Assembly (NCBI GenBank): GCA_019347675.1
Contig: JAHWKW010000013.1
Coordinates: 1 to 64,000, forward strand
Length of the DNA: 64,000 nucleotides
Origin: Actinomycetota bacterium
GTDB lineage: Bacteria > Actinomycetota > Nitriliruptoria > Nitriliruptorales > JAHWKO01
Direction: 5' to 3'
Shown: in pieces, positions 35,315 through 43,735 of the stretch
How positions within the stretch are numbered: the stretch's first letter is position 1
How the letters are laid out: the number at the start of each line of letters is the position of its first letter
Position numbers and translations under genes: made by a program
Notes under the pieces: generated by a model
The model's input: only the letters and a program-made list of their open reading frames with translations
Database searches by the model: none
Told to the model about the DNA's origin: nothing

Positions 35315-35670
35315 TCAGGACGGCGACGTGAGCTCCGGGAACATCGGGAAACGCTTGAGGTTGCGGGTCCACAGGGCTGCGTCCAGGATCCCGCCGTGGC
35401 CGCGACGACGCAGTCGACCGGGTCGACGCCAGGGTGGACGGGAGGTAGCGGTTCGCCATCTGCCCGGCCTGTTCGGTGATGGTGTCATCCACGGGAATCC
35501 AGTCAGGACCTCCAGGAGCCGACGAGTCGCTGGTTCTTGGCCCGATCGCGTCCCGGGCGAGCACCTCCCCTTGGTGACGATTGAGGCCGCCAGTCGCTCC
35601 CCATCGTCCGCCGCCATCCTCAGCGCCTGCCGCGCGTCTGGATTGCCGCGCAGATGGTCGCCGCTGGTTG
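35315..35670 (-). pseudogene. Broken VapC/PIN-domain toxin
   Basis: Pieces of a VapC toxin occur in order on the minus strand but in different frames: DHLRGNPDARQALR (N-terminal, starting 'DHLRG'), LAASIVTK, SGQEPATRRLLEVL, WIPVDDTITEQAGQMANRYL, then ILDAALWTRNLKRFPMFPEL before the stop at 35315. In intact relatives these form one protein ending 'LWTxNxKHFPMF'. At least two frameshifts and loss of the first residues make it non-functional. No VapB antitoxin is left next to it. Confidence 0.75.
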
Positions 35671-35671
35671 A

Positions 35672-36217
35672 ACCGACCGGCAGACGCCCGGTGAATGGTT
35701 GGCTGACGACCCGGAAGCGGCCGAGTCGCTGATCGGCGCCACGGACAAGACCCCACGGGACACCGCGCTGTCGTACGTGGCCACCGCCCGGGTGGCGCTG
35801 CGGGCCTACGAGACCCCTGCAGCGGTGACGTCCACGACGTTGCTGCCCCAGGTCGATCGCGATGCGCTGCCCGACAGCTGCCGCCACGCCGAGGTCGCGC
35901 TGTCCGGCATCAGCGACCGGAGGATGCTCGAGTACCTGTCGGGGCTGCTCGGCGACGAACAGATCCGGCAACGGTCCACCTCGGGACGGGCCTCGCAGCT
36001 GTCGGAGTCCGAAACGTGGCGGCCGCTGGCCACGGTCGACGAGCTGCGGTGGCTCCCCCCGGACCGGGCCGTGCTCGTACACACATCGACTTGACCCGCC
36101 CGGATCCATCTGCGCCCCTACGACCGGCAGCGTCACTGGCGACACCTGGCCGACGGAATGGCAGCCGGCCGCGTCGTCCGACTGAAGCGCCGGCAAAAGA
36201 GTGCGGTCAGAGTTTGA
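35672..36217 (+). pseudogene. Remnant of a type IV coupling (VirD4/TraG-like) protein
   Basis: Residues DDPEAAESLIGATDKTPRDT, then ALSYVATARVALRAYETPA, match the middle of actinobacterial VirD4/TraM-recognition coupling proteins. After PDSC the frame jumps to VALSGISDRRMLEYLSGLLG and WRPLATVDELRWLPPDRAVLV, the C-terminal region. About 80 residues expected between the two (including the 'DEAANIAPLP' Walker B segment) are missing. A frameshift near 36093 moves the tail (RIHLRPYDRQRHWRHLADG) to another frame ending at 36217. So it has an internal deletion, a frameshift and no N terminus: debris of a conjugative element. Confidence 0.72.
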
Positions 36218-36399
36218 GCTGGCCGCGAATCGACAGGATGGCCAGGCCGAGGGGCACCGGGCCCACCCACATCCAGAAGGCGTTCCTATGGACCCTGACC
36301 GACGCCAGGCTCGACGGGGCGCAACCTGACCGGAGTCTCAACCGCGGACCTGACCGGCGTCGAGAAGCTCGAGCAACCTCACAGTAGATTCGGGTGGAT

Positions 36400-36890
36400 A
36401 TGAACCCCTTCTCGCACCCAGCCATAGCCGCAGCGATCGGCGAACTCGGCGGTGACCACGAGCCGGTCATCGCCGCTGACCGCGGTGATGCGATCGCGGT
36501 CGTCCTCGTGAACGACGACAACAAGCGCACCGTGATCGTCGAACGGGAAGGTGGCCAGTGGCCGCTCCCGAAGCTGGTTGGCGGTATCGGACGGCGCGTT
36601 GCGGTCAGACAGCCGACCACGGTCCCCCATGAACCCTCCGGTGAGCTCACCTGGAAGGCTTCAGGCCGGACACGCGCCGACGGCAGTCCGCCAGAGGTGG
36701 TGTGGTGGGCGCTCAGCGGGACGCCGCGGAAGATGTCGATGCCGTCCACGTCGAGTCGGCGCGAGATCAGGTAAAGGTGGAGGTGCGCGAGGACGGCTGG
36801 TTCCTGGCGCTGCTGCGGGGACCTCGACGTTGTCAGGCAACGGTCAAGGTGCAAAGCCATGACGGCACGTGGCGACCCATCAGCCTGTAG
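36400..36890 (+). pseudogene. Frameshifted hypothetical gene
   Basis: Frame 1 from the ATG at 36400 reads NPFSHPAIAAAIGELGG, IVEREGGQWPLPKLVGG and PPEVVWWALSGT. Near 36716-36722 the sensible reading moves by one base to AAEDVDAVHVESARDQVKVE, VREDGWFLALLRG and DGTWRPISL, ending at 36890. Together these make one globular protein of about 163 residues. No family was recognised. Either the gene is broken by one indel or the base call is wrong. A TAGATT hexamer at 36384-36389 could be its promoter. Confidence 0.5.
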
Positions 36891-37077
36891 GTGTCGGGTT
36901 GCTTCGCCGCCGTCCAGACGTTCCGATCCTCTTCGGGGCCCACACCGCCGAGCGGGCCGATCGCAGGAGGGCAGCGAACCGTGAGCGGTCGCCTGCTGAG
37001 GTCGCGAACTCGCCGAGTCACTCCGCGTCGCGCGACACACCGTTCACGGTGGCGCGACCACCCTGCGCGCGGTGGCT

Positions 37078-38298
37078 TTACCGGCGCCGGTCCCGTCGGC
37101 GCAGGGTGAGCACCAACACCGCCAAGCCGACTGCGCCCGCCCCCCCGGCGCTGACCGCGATCAGCGGCCGCCCCGCCGATGCGGTCGGCTGCGATGTGGT
37201 GGCTGGTGGCTGCACAGCGTCGTCGTCACGGGCTGGCTGGTCCGGGACGGCCGGTGAGTCGCCAGGAGGGTCGACCGCGTCCGGGCGCGGCGGGGCCAGC
37301 ATCGCCACCATGATCCCCATCACGTCCTGCCAGGTGCGGCTGCTGTCGTAGACCGCGGTCAGGCGGAGCACATCGCCCGACTCCACCGGGACGCCGTCGG
37401 GATCCGCGAACGTCGTCATGCCCGTCAGCTGCCACGGTGGGCCGGGCGTGCTGTGGATCGCGTCGGACGTGAACAGCTGCGCCGCGGCCGTGGCGTTGTC
37501 CAGCCGCAGCTGCAGCCCGCCGTCGTGCAGGTGACCGCCAGCGAACACGAACCGACCGCTGATCGGCATCTGGTAGGTCCAGACCTCCTCGTGCACCCCG
37601 CCCCCGCCGCTGCCAGCCTCGACGGTGAACACGGGGTGGGCGCTGCAGTTGCGCACGTCGAGCCACACGGGCCGGACGGGAACGATGTCGTCTGCGGCGT
37701 CGACCTCGGCGACGTAGCCGAGGTCGAGCTGGATGAACGCCTCCGGGTGACCGGCCAAGCCGTCGAGCATCGCGACGAGCACCCAGCCGGGCACGTCGGT
37801 GTCTGCCTGCTGCGCCGGGCTGACCCAGTGGTAGCCGTACCCGTCGGGGAGGGCAGCCTCGGTGCGCTCGCTTCCCGTGGCGAAGAAACGTTCGTAGTTG
37901 GGCGCGGTCCCTCCGTAGGTCTCGCAGGTGAGGTCGCCCCGGTGGGAGTTGAGCCAGACCGCGTGGTGCAGGTGCACCGCGTGGTGGTGCACTTCTCGAC
38001 CCTCGGCGTCGACCAACGTCGCGCGAGCCGAGGTGACGTACCCGGCTTCGGGCGGGGCGGCCACGCCGCTGAGCAGGTCGACGCGTTCGCCAGACGGCAC
38101 CGGGATCGGCCCGGCCACGCAGCGGTACCCGTCAGCGGTCGCATCGCACCACGACGGCACGTCCCCCGATCGGGCGACCGCTTCCGCTCGCGGAGCGCCC
38201 GCAGCCACGAGGAGCGTCGCCGCTGCGGCGACCGCGGCGATCCGGGCGACGATCGACCGCCGTCGGATCGGGCCGACGGCTGCACGCGGCCGCTGCAT
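37078..38298 (-). CDS. Exported, membrane-anchored SURNod19-like protein
   Basis: A 406-residue surface protein. The N terminus (RRRSIVARIAAVAAAATLLVAAGAPRAEA) is a signal peptide. The body resembles the 'stress up-regulated Nod19' family, related to copper monooxygenase folds: VHHHAVHLHHAVWLNS is His-rich and GGHLHDGG is a second His pair, as expected for metal binding. A Pro/Asp/Thr linker follows and a C-terminal helix with RRRDRRR anchors it to the membrane. The ATG at 38298 is preferred over a GTG at 38364, since it puts the signal peptide first. It lies upstream of prcB, divergent from it. Confidence 0.65.
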   Translation of the reverse strand: MQRPRAAVGPIRRRSIVARIAAVAAAATLLVAAGAPRAEAVARSGDVPSWCDATADGYRCVAGPIPVPSGERVDLLSGVAAPPEAGYVTSARATLVDAEGREVHHHAVHLHHAVWLNSHRGDLTCETYGGTAPNYERFFATGSERTEAALPDGYGYHWVSPAQQADTDVPGWVLVAMLDGLAGHPEAFIQLDLGYVAEVDAADDIVPVRPVWLDVRNCSAHPVFTVEAGSGGGGVHEEVWTYQMPISGRFVFAGGHLHDGGLQLRLDNATAAAQLFTSDAIHSTPGPPWQLTGMTTFADPDGVPVESGDVLRLTAVYDSSRTWQDVMGIMVAMLAPPRPDAVDPPGDSPAVPDQPARDDDAVQPPATTSQPTASAGRPLIAVSAGGAGAVGLAVLVLTLRRRDRRR

Positions 38299-38380
38299 CG
38301 CCAGGGTCCGTCCATCACACGGCGGCCCGTCGCGAGCCGGTTCGGCCGGATCGTAGAGCAGCACGCCTGACCCGGTGTCC

Positions 38381-38386
38381 TACTAT
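38381..38386 (+). promoter_or_regulatory. -10 element for the prcB operon (TACTAT)
   Basis: TACTAT lies 39 bases before the small upstream ORF and 83 bases before the prcB start. It is in the divergent gap beside the SURNod19-like gene. No good -35. Confidence 0.4.
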
Positions 38387-38424
38387 CCATAGCGCTGCAG
38401 CGGCCCGACGACGTAGGAGTGGCG

Positions 38425-38472
38425 ATGCGAAGGAGCGTCCCGACGCATCCGACCACGGTGGTTCGCCGTTGA
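38425..38472 (+). CDS. 15-codon upstream ORF overlapping the prcB start
   Basis: ATG at 38425 with TAGGAG five bases upstream encodes MRRSVPTHPTTVVRR. Its TGA (38470-38472) overlaps the TTG start of prcB (38469-38471). Since prcB has a weak start and no ribosome site of its own, translation of prcB is probably coupled to this leader. Confidence 0.5.
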   Translation: MRRSVPTHPTTVVRR

Positions 38473-39341
38473 CGCCCGACCAACCACGCGCCGGCCTGTG
38501 GGGCGAGCTCCGGCTGCCGACGCCGTTCGACCCCGACGGGTCGTCGTTCTTCGAGGTGATGCGGCGGCGGGCGCCCGACGCGATGCCCGGGATGCTGCGT
38601 GGTTCCGACAGCGGGGACGCACGCGACGTACTCGGCGAGCTCACCGCCGAAGGCACAACCGTCCTGGCGTTGACCTACCGCGACGGCGTCGTGGTGGCCG
38701 GCGACCGTCGCGCCACCGCCGGGCATCTGATCTCCAAGAAGGACGTGCGCAAGGTCTTCCCCGCCGACCGGTTGAGCGCCATCGCGATCAGCGGGGCGGC
38801 GGGCTTCGCAATGGAGCTCGCCAAGGTCTTCGCCACCGAGCTCGAGCACTACGAGAAGGTCGAGGGAGACACGCTGTCGCTGGAAGGCAAGGCCAACCGG
38901 CTGGCGCACATGGTCCGCGCCCATCTCCCGTTCGCGATGCAGGGCCTGGTGGTGGTCCCGCTGTTCGCCGGAGTGGAGGCGGCGGACACCCACGGTCGGA
39001 TCTTCGAGTACGACCCGGTCGGGGGCCGCTACCTGTCGGCCGACTACGCCGCCACGGGATCAGGTGGGCGCGACGCCCGTGGGGCCCTGAAACGTGACCA
39101 CGATCCTGACGCGCCGCAGGAGCACGCTGTCCGCTTGGCGGTCAGCGCCCTGTTCGACGCCGCGGAGGAGGACAGCGCCACCGGCGGGCCCGACCTGATC
39201 CGGCGCATCTACCCGATCGTGGCCGTGATCGACGGTGACGGGTACCGGGAGATGAGCGAGGAGTCGGTCGGCCAGCACGTCGAGGACGTGGTCGCGTCGC
39301 GCGAGGAACGCACGATCGCGGACATACCGCCGCAGCGGTGA
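38469..39341 (+). CDS. prcB: Proteasome beta subunit PrcB
   Basis: Catalytic subunit of the 20S proteasome. The 290-residue precursor has a 62-residue propeptide removed at ELTAEG/TTVLAL, exposing Thr63 as nucleophile. The catalytic Asp is in GVVVAGDRRATAG and the Lys in ISKKDVRKVFPADR. GSGG with the downstream Asp completes the active site. TTG 38469 is the first possible start in frame and overlaps the leader ORF stop. The gene starts the second half of the split proteasome locus. Confidence 0.93.
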   Translation: MTPDQPRAGLWGELRLPTPFDPDGSSFFEVMRRRAPDAMPGMLRGSDSGDARDVLGELTAEGTTVLALTYRDGVVVAGDRRATAGHLISKKDVRKVFPADRLSAIAISGAAGFAMELAKVFATELEHYEKVEGDTLSLEGKANRLAHMVRAHLPFAMQGLVVVPLFAGVEAADTHGRIFEYDPVGGRYLSADYAATGSGGRDARGALKRDHDPDAPQEHAVRLAVSALFDAAEEDSATGGPDLIRRIYPIVAVIDGDGYREMSEESVGQHVEDVVASREERTIADIPPQR

Positions 39342-39372
39342 CCGTGCCGGCAGCCTGACGGGAGACACCACC

Positions 39373-40053
39373 GTGGCGATGCCCTTCTACGTCTCGCCCG
39401 AGCAGATGATGAAGGACCGGGCCGAGTACGCCCGCAAGGGCATCGCCCGGGGGCGGGCACTGGTGGCCATGGAGTACGACGACGGCGTGGTGTTCGTCAG
39501 CGAGAACCCGTCGCGGTCGCTGTACAAGACCTCGGAGATCTACGACCGGATCGCGTTCGCGGCGGTCGGAAAGTACAACGAGTTCGAGGCGCTGCGGGTC
39601 TCGGGCATCCGCCTCGCCGACGCCAAGGGGTACCAGTACGGCCGGGAGGACGTCACCGTCAAGTCGCTGGCCAACGCCTACAGCCAGGCGCTCGGTGCGA
39701 TCTTCATGGGGGAGGGCAAGCCCTTCGAGGTGGAGATGCTGATCGCCGAGGTCAGCGGCGAGGACGGGGCGGAGCTGTACCACATCCTCTACGACGGGTC
39801 GATCGTCGACGAACACCGCTACGTGGCGATCGGCGGGGAGTCCGAGGAGCTGGCCCGCGCCCTGGAGTCCCGCTACCGGGACGGCTCGTCACTCGACGAC
39901 GCCGTCCGGCTGGCCGTGTCGGTCCTCGGACCCGACCGCGAGATCGCGCCCGGCGACCTGGAGGTGTCGGGGCTGTCGCGTGAGCGTGAGCGGCGCAAGT
40001 TCTTCCGGCTCGACGACCAGGACATCGCCAGGATCCACAGCGAGGGGGCGTGA
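39373..40053 (+). CDS. prcA: Proteasome alpha subunit PrcA
   Basis: Forms the outer rings that gate the 20S core and dock Mpa. The 226-residue protein begins MPFYVSPEQMMKDRAEYARKGIARGRALVA, the N-terminal gating helix of actinobacterial alpha subunits, and lacks a propeptide and catalytic Thr. GGGAG precedes the GTG start. It begins 31 bases after prcB, and its stop overlaps the start of the next gene by four bases. Confidence 0.95.
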   Translation: MAMPFYVSPEQMMKDRAEYARKGIARGRALVAMEYDDGVVFVSENPSRSLYKTSEIYDRIAFAAVGKYNEFEALRVSGIRLADAKGYQYGREDVTVKSLANAYSQALGAIFMGEGKPFEVEMLIAEVSGEDGAELYHILYDGSIVDEHRYVAIGGESEELARALESRYRDGSSLDDAVRLAVSVLGPDREIAPGDLEVSGLSRERERRKFFRLDDQDIARIHSEGA

Positions 40054-41357
40054 CCGTCACCGACCGCTGGTCGCTGCACGCCAGCTTGATCGCCGTGGCC
40101 GCCGTCGTGATCGGCGTCACCGCGGGAGCCGTGGCGGTGGAGCGTTCTCGGGTGCTGGCTCCCGACCGCCCCGCCACGGCCCCGTCCACACCGGCCCCAG
40201 CCGGCACCTTCGATCGCCTCGACGGGCAGCTGCAGCGGGTGGCACGCATCGTGTCGGAGGTCCGCGGGCTGGACTTCGAACAGGTCCCGCGACCGACCTA
40301 CCTCACACCCGACCAGCTCGCGGCGCGCGCACGGGCGCTGGTCGACGAGTACACGGAGGAGGAAGCCGAGGCCGACCGGCGGATCCTGGTCGCTTTGAGG
40401 GCGATCCCGCCGGGGACGGACCTGCGTGAGATGCTCGCGACCGCCCTCGGGGAGCAGGTGGCGGGCTTCTACGACAAGCGCACCCGCGACCTGGTCGTCC
40501 GGGCCGGCCACGGGGAGCAGCTCGGTCCGCTGGACGAGGTCACCCTGGCCCACGAGCTCGAGCACGCCCTGGTCGACCAGGTCCTGGGGCTGCCGTTCTC
40601 CGACCGTGATCCGGGCCCCGGCGAGGAGGACGCGGCCTTCGCGGCCAGCGCGCTGGTGGAGGGCGACGCCACCCTGACCATGATCCGGTACGCCGAGCGT
40701 GCACTGACGCCCGAGCAGCACGTGGAGCTGCTGGCCGAACAGGCACGGCTCGCCGCCGAGATCGGCGACCTGACCGACCTTCCCCACATCGTGCAACGGT
40801 CGCTGTCGTTCCCGTACGAGGAGGGGCTCGCGTTCGTCGTGCACCTGTGGGACATCGACGGGTTCGCGGCCGTGAACGGCGCGTACCGTCGCCTGCCCAC
40901 CACCACGTTGCAGATCCTGGTCCCCGAGCGCTACGTCGGCCAAGAGGGCGACGCGGCCGATCCCCGCGACGTCGCGGACCTGCCCGCGCCGTGGACCCGC
41001 CACACGTCGCTGGCCGTCGGTGCCGCGGATCTGCTGTTCCTGTTCGAGGCACCCGGGGACGACCCGACGCAGGCGCTGGACGACCCGCGCGGCGCAGCGA
41101 CCCGGTGGCGGGGCGGTGAGGTGGTCTTGTTCTCCGACGGCGACCGCAGCGCGGTCGCGATGGCACTGGAGGGCGAGACCGGGCTGTGCGCCGCGGTTGG
41201 CGAGTGGTACGCGGCGGCGTTCGGACCCGGCCGCGGCAGCCAGGCCCGGATGGAGTTCGAGGCCCCCACCCAGGATGCGGTGGTGACCTGCGAGGGGCCG
41301 GAGGTGCGGCTGGGGATCGGTCCCGACCTCGCCACGGCCGCTGCGCTCGCCGCCTGA
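40050..41357 (+). CDS. Membrane-anchored HExxH (gluzincin-like) protein in the proteasome operon
   Basis: A 435-residue protein with one N-terminal membrane helix (LIAVAAVVIGVTAGAVAV), so its bulk is outside the membrane. An HExxH zinc motif lies at about 167-171 in TLAHELEHALVDQ. SALVEGDATLTMIRY, about 40 residues later, offers the third (Glu) ligand. This is a gluzincin-type metallopeptidase layout, though activity is inferred. Similar proteins are known to me only as uncharacterised. The GTG start overlaps prcA's stop (GTGA) and pafA follows 63 bases later, so it is an integral member of this operon. Confidence 0.7.
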   Translation: MTVTDRWSLHASLIAVAAVVIGVTAGAVAVERSRVLAPDRPATAPSTPAPAGTFDRLDGQLQRVARIVSEVRGLDFEQVPRPTYLTPDQLAARARALVDEYTEEEAEADRRILVALRAIPPGTDLREMLATALGEQVAGFYDKRTRDLVVRAGHGEQLGPLDEVTLAHELEHALVDQVLGLPFSDRDPGPGEEDAAFAASALVEGDATLTMIRYAERALTPEQHVELLAEQARLAAEIGDLTDLPHIVQRSLSFPYEEGLAFVVHLWDIDGFAAVNGAYRRLPTTTLQILVPERYVGQEGDAADPRDVADLPAPWTRHTSLAVGAADLLFLFEAPGDDPTQALDDPRGAATRWRGGEVVLFSDGDRSAVAMALEGETGLCAAVGEWYAAAFGPGRGSQARMEFEAPTQDAVVTCEGPEVRLGIGPDLATAAALAA

Positions 41358-41386
41358 AGCACGCCGCCGCGACCGCGCTGGGGCCG

Positions 41387-41392
41387 TACCAT
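41387..41392 (+). promoter_or_regulatory. -10 element for pafA (TACCAT)
   Basis: TACCAT overlaps an in-frame ATG at 41391, making that ATG an unlikely start and pointing to the ATG at 41421. The spacing leaves a short leader containing GAGGAA. Confidence 0.35.
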
Positions 41393-41420
41393 GGCGTCCG
41401 ACGAGCTCGCGAGGAACCGG

Positions 41421-42773
41421 ATGCGGCGCAGGATCTTCGGCATCGAGAACGAGTACGGCGTCACGTGCACGTTCCGTGGCCAGCGCCGTCTGAGTCCAGA
41501 CGAGGTCGCCCGCTACCTGTTCCGCCGCGTGGTCTCCTGGGGCCGCTCCAGCAACGTCTTCCTGGAGAACGGCGCACGTCTGTACCTCGACGTGGGCAGC
41601 CACCCGGAATACGCCACGCCCGAGTGCGACTCGCCGCGGCAGGTGGTGATCCACGACAAAGCCGGGGAGCGGATCCTGGAGGACCTCGTGCACGCCGCGG
41701 AGCAGCGGCTGCACGAGGAGGGCATCGCCGGCGACATCTCGTTGTTCAAGAACAACACCGATTCGGCGGGGAACTCGTACGGCTGCCACGAGAACTACCT
41801 GGTCACGCGGGTCGGCGAGTTCCAGCGCCTGGCGGACGCGCTGATCCCCTTCCTGGTGACCCGCCAGATCTTCACCGGTGCGGGGAAGGTCTTGCACACC
41901 CCCCGGGGGGCGGTCTTCAGCCTGTCGCAGCGCGCGGAGCACATCTGGGAGGGGGTGTCGTCGGCGACCACCCGGTCACGGCCGATCATCAACACCCGTG
42001 ACGAGCCGCACGCCGACGCGGAGCGCTACCGCCGGTTGCACGTGATCGTGGGCGACTCGAACATGAGCGAGTACGCCGCCTGGCTGAAGGTCGCCACCAC
42101 GGACCTGGTGCTGCGCATGCTCGAAGAGCAGTCGATCATGCGCGATCTCACGCTGGAGAACCCGATCCGGTCGATCCGGGAGGTCAGCCACGACCTGACC
42201 GGACGGCGGCGACTCCGGCTGGCCACGGGGCGCGAGCTGAGTGCGCTCGAGATCCAGCAGGCTTACCTGGAGCGGGTCGAGCGGTTCGCCGCGGCGACCG
42301 ACATGGACCCCGACGCCAAGGAAGCCCTCGACCAGTGGCGCTACATCGTCGAGACCATCGCCGAGGATCCGTTCCGCCTGCACAGGGAGCTGGATTGGGT
42401 CGCCAAGTACCGCCTGATCGAGCGTTTCCGCACCCGTCACGGCCTACCGCTGTCCCACCCCCGGGTCGCCATGGTCGACCTCGCGTACCACAACGTCGCC
42501 CGTGACCGGGGCCTGTTCCACGTTCTGCAGCGTCGCGGGGAGCTGCAGCGGCTGTTCGACACCGAAATCGACGAGGCCAAGTTCGAGCCGCCGCCCCACA
42601 CGCGGGCGGCGCTCCGCGGCCGCTTCATCCGTCAGGCCAAGGCCCGCCGCCGCGACTACACGGTGGACTGGGTCCACCTCAAGCTCAACGACCAGGCCCA
42701 GCGCACCGTCCTGTGCAAGGACCCCTTCCGCTGGCAGGACGAGCGCGTCGAGAAGCTGATCGCGTCGATGTAG
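41421..42773 (+). CDS. pafA: Pup-protein ligase PafA
   Basis: Ligates deamidated Pup to target lysines, using ATP. The 450-residue enzyme is the glutamine-synthetase-like partner of Dop. It begins [15 protein letters not shown] (Glu9, metal site) and has [19 protein letters not shown] with catalytic Asp57. It continues with [19 protein letters not shown] and [22 protein letters not shown]. The C-terminal domain ends [23 protein letters not shown] 41421 with GAGGA fits the usual PafA N terminus; ATG 41391 is rejected. Confidence 0.95.
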   Translation: MRRRIFGIENEYGVTCTFRGQRRLSPDEVARYLFRRVVSWGRSSNVFLENGARLYLDVGSHPEYATPECDSPRQVVIHDKAGERILEDLVHAAEQRLHEEGIAGDISLFKNNTDSAGNSYGCHENYLVTRVGEFQRLADALIPFLVTRQIFTGAGKVLHTPRGAVFSLSQRAEHIWEGVSSATTRSRPIINTRDEPHADAERYRRLHVIVGDSNMSEYAAWLKVATTDLVLRMLEEQSIMRDLTLENPIRSIREVSHDLTGRRRLRLATGRELSALEIQQAYLERVERFAAATDMDPDAKEALDQWRYIVETIAEDPFRLHRELDWVAKYRLIERFRTRHGLPLSHPRVAMVDLAYHNVARDRGLFHVLQRRGELQRLFDTEIDEAKFEPPPHTRAALRGRFIRQAKARRRDYTVDWVHLKLNDQAQRTVLCKDPFRWQDERVEKLIASM

Positions 42774-42787
42774 GAACAGGACTCCGT

Positions 42788-42793
42788 TAGCCT
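42788..42793 (+). promoter_or_regulatory. -10 element for pafB (TAGCCT)
   Basis: TAGCCT ends nine bases before the pafB ATG, which has no ribosome site, suggesting a leaderless transcript for pafBC. Confidence 0.35.
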
Positions 42794-42802
42794 GCGGCCG
42801 CG

Positions 42803-43735
42803 ATGACGGCGAAGGTCGAGCGGCTCATCAACCTCACGGTGGCGCTCCTCGAGACGCGCCGCCCGCTCACCCTCGCCGAGATCCGCCGTGAGGTCGCTGG
42901 CTACGGCCACGACGATCCGGAGTCCGCGCGGCGGATGTTCGAACGTGACAAGAACGACCTGCGACAGCTGGGCGTGCCGATCGAGACCCGTCCGGTGGAT
43001 CCCCTCGGCCCGGACGTGGGTTACCTGATCGAGCCTGACGCCTACGCGCTGCAGCCGGTGGAGCTGTCCGCAGAGCAGATCGCGGCCCTGTCGATCGCCG
43101 TGCAGCTCACCGGCGAGGAGGCCGCCCGCCCCGGCCTGGCCAAGGTCGCGACACGGGCCCCCGACCCGGCGGCGGTCCCGATCCCGCCGGCACGGATCGA
43201 CGTCGGCGCCGACGCGCTCGACGGCGTCGCCGACGCCGTCGTCGAGCGGCGCAGCGTCCGCTTCGGGTACCGCACCGCCAGCGGTGAGGCGTCGACCCGG
43301 ACCGTGGATCCCTACGGGGTCATCCAACGGCGGGGGGCCTGGTACCTGGTCGGACGCGACCACGACCGCGACGCCGTCCGCGCGTTCCGCATCGACCGTC
43401 TCACCACCGCGCCGGCGGTCGCCAGCGAACCCCACGCCTTCACCACGCCCGCGGACCTCGACCTGGCGGCACACGTGGCGGGACCGGTCGGTCAGACCGT
43501 CGCCGCGGTCGTGGCCTTCGCCCCCGGGGTCGCCTGGGAGGTCGCCGCCCGCCGCGGCGTGAGCCAAGGCACCCGTGCGGACGGCTGGGTGGTCGCCCGG
43601 TTCGACGAGGTGGACCCGCAGCGGTTCCTGCCCTGGGTCCTCGCCTTCGGTGCGGACGCCGAGGTCGTCGGGCCGCCGGATCTCCGCGCCGAAGCCCGGA
43701 CACGACTCCGGGACGTCTGGGAGGCCAACCGGTGA
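42803..43735 (+). CDS. pafB: WYL-domain transcriptional regulator PafB
   Basis: One half of the PafBC activator that drives the RecA-independent DNA-damage response in mycobacteria. The 310-residue protein has an N-terminal winged-helix domain (VERLINLTVALLETRRPLTLAEIRREV), a WYL domain centred on GAWYLVGRDHDRDAVRAFRIDR (about 172-195) and a C-terminal WCX domain. The start has no ribosome site. It overlaps pafC by four bases (GTGA). Confidence 0.93.
   Translation: MTAKVERLINLTVALLETRRPLTLAEIRREVAGYGHDDPESARRMFERDKNDLRQLGVPIETRPVDPLGPDVGYLIEPDAYALQPVELSAEQIAALSIAVQLTGEEAARPGLAKVATRAPDPAAVPIPPARIDVGADALDGVADAVVERRSVRFGYRTASGEASTRTVDPYGVIQRRGAWYLVGRDHDRDAVRAFRIDRLTTAPAVASEPHAFTTPADLDLAAHVAGPVGQTVAAVVAFAPGVAWEVAARRGVSQGTRADGWVVARFDEVDPQRFLPWVLAFGADAEVVGPPDLRAEARTRLRDVWEANR

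Noticed and set aside
41391-41420. Upstream ATG for pafA
   Set aside because: It overlaps a -10-like hexamer and adds ten residues foreign to PafA. The ATG at 41421 has a ribosome site and gives the usual N terminus.
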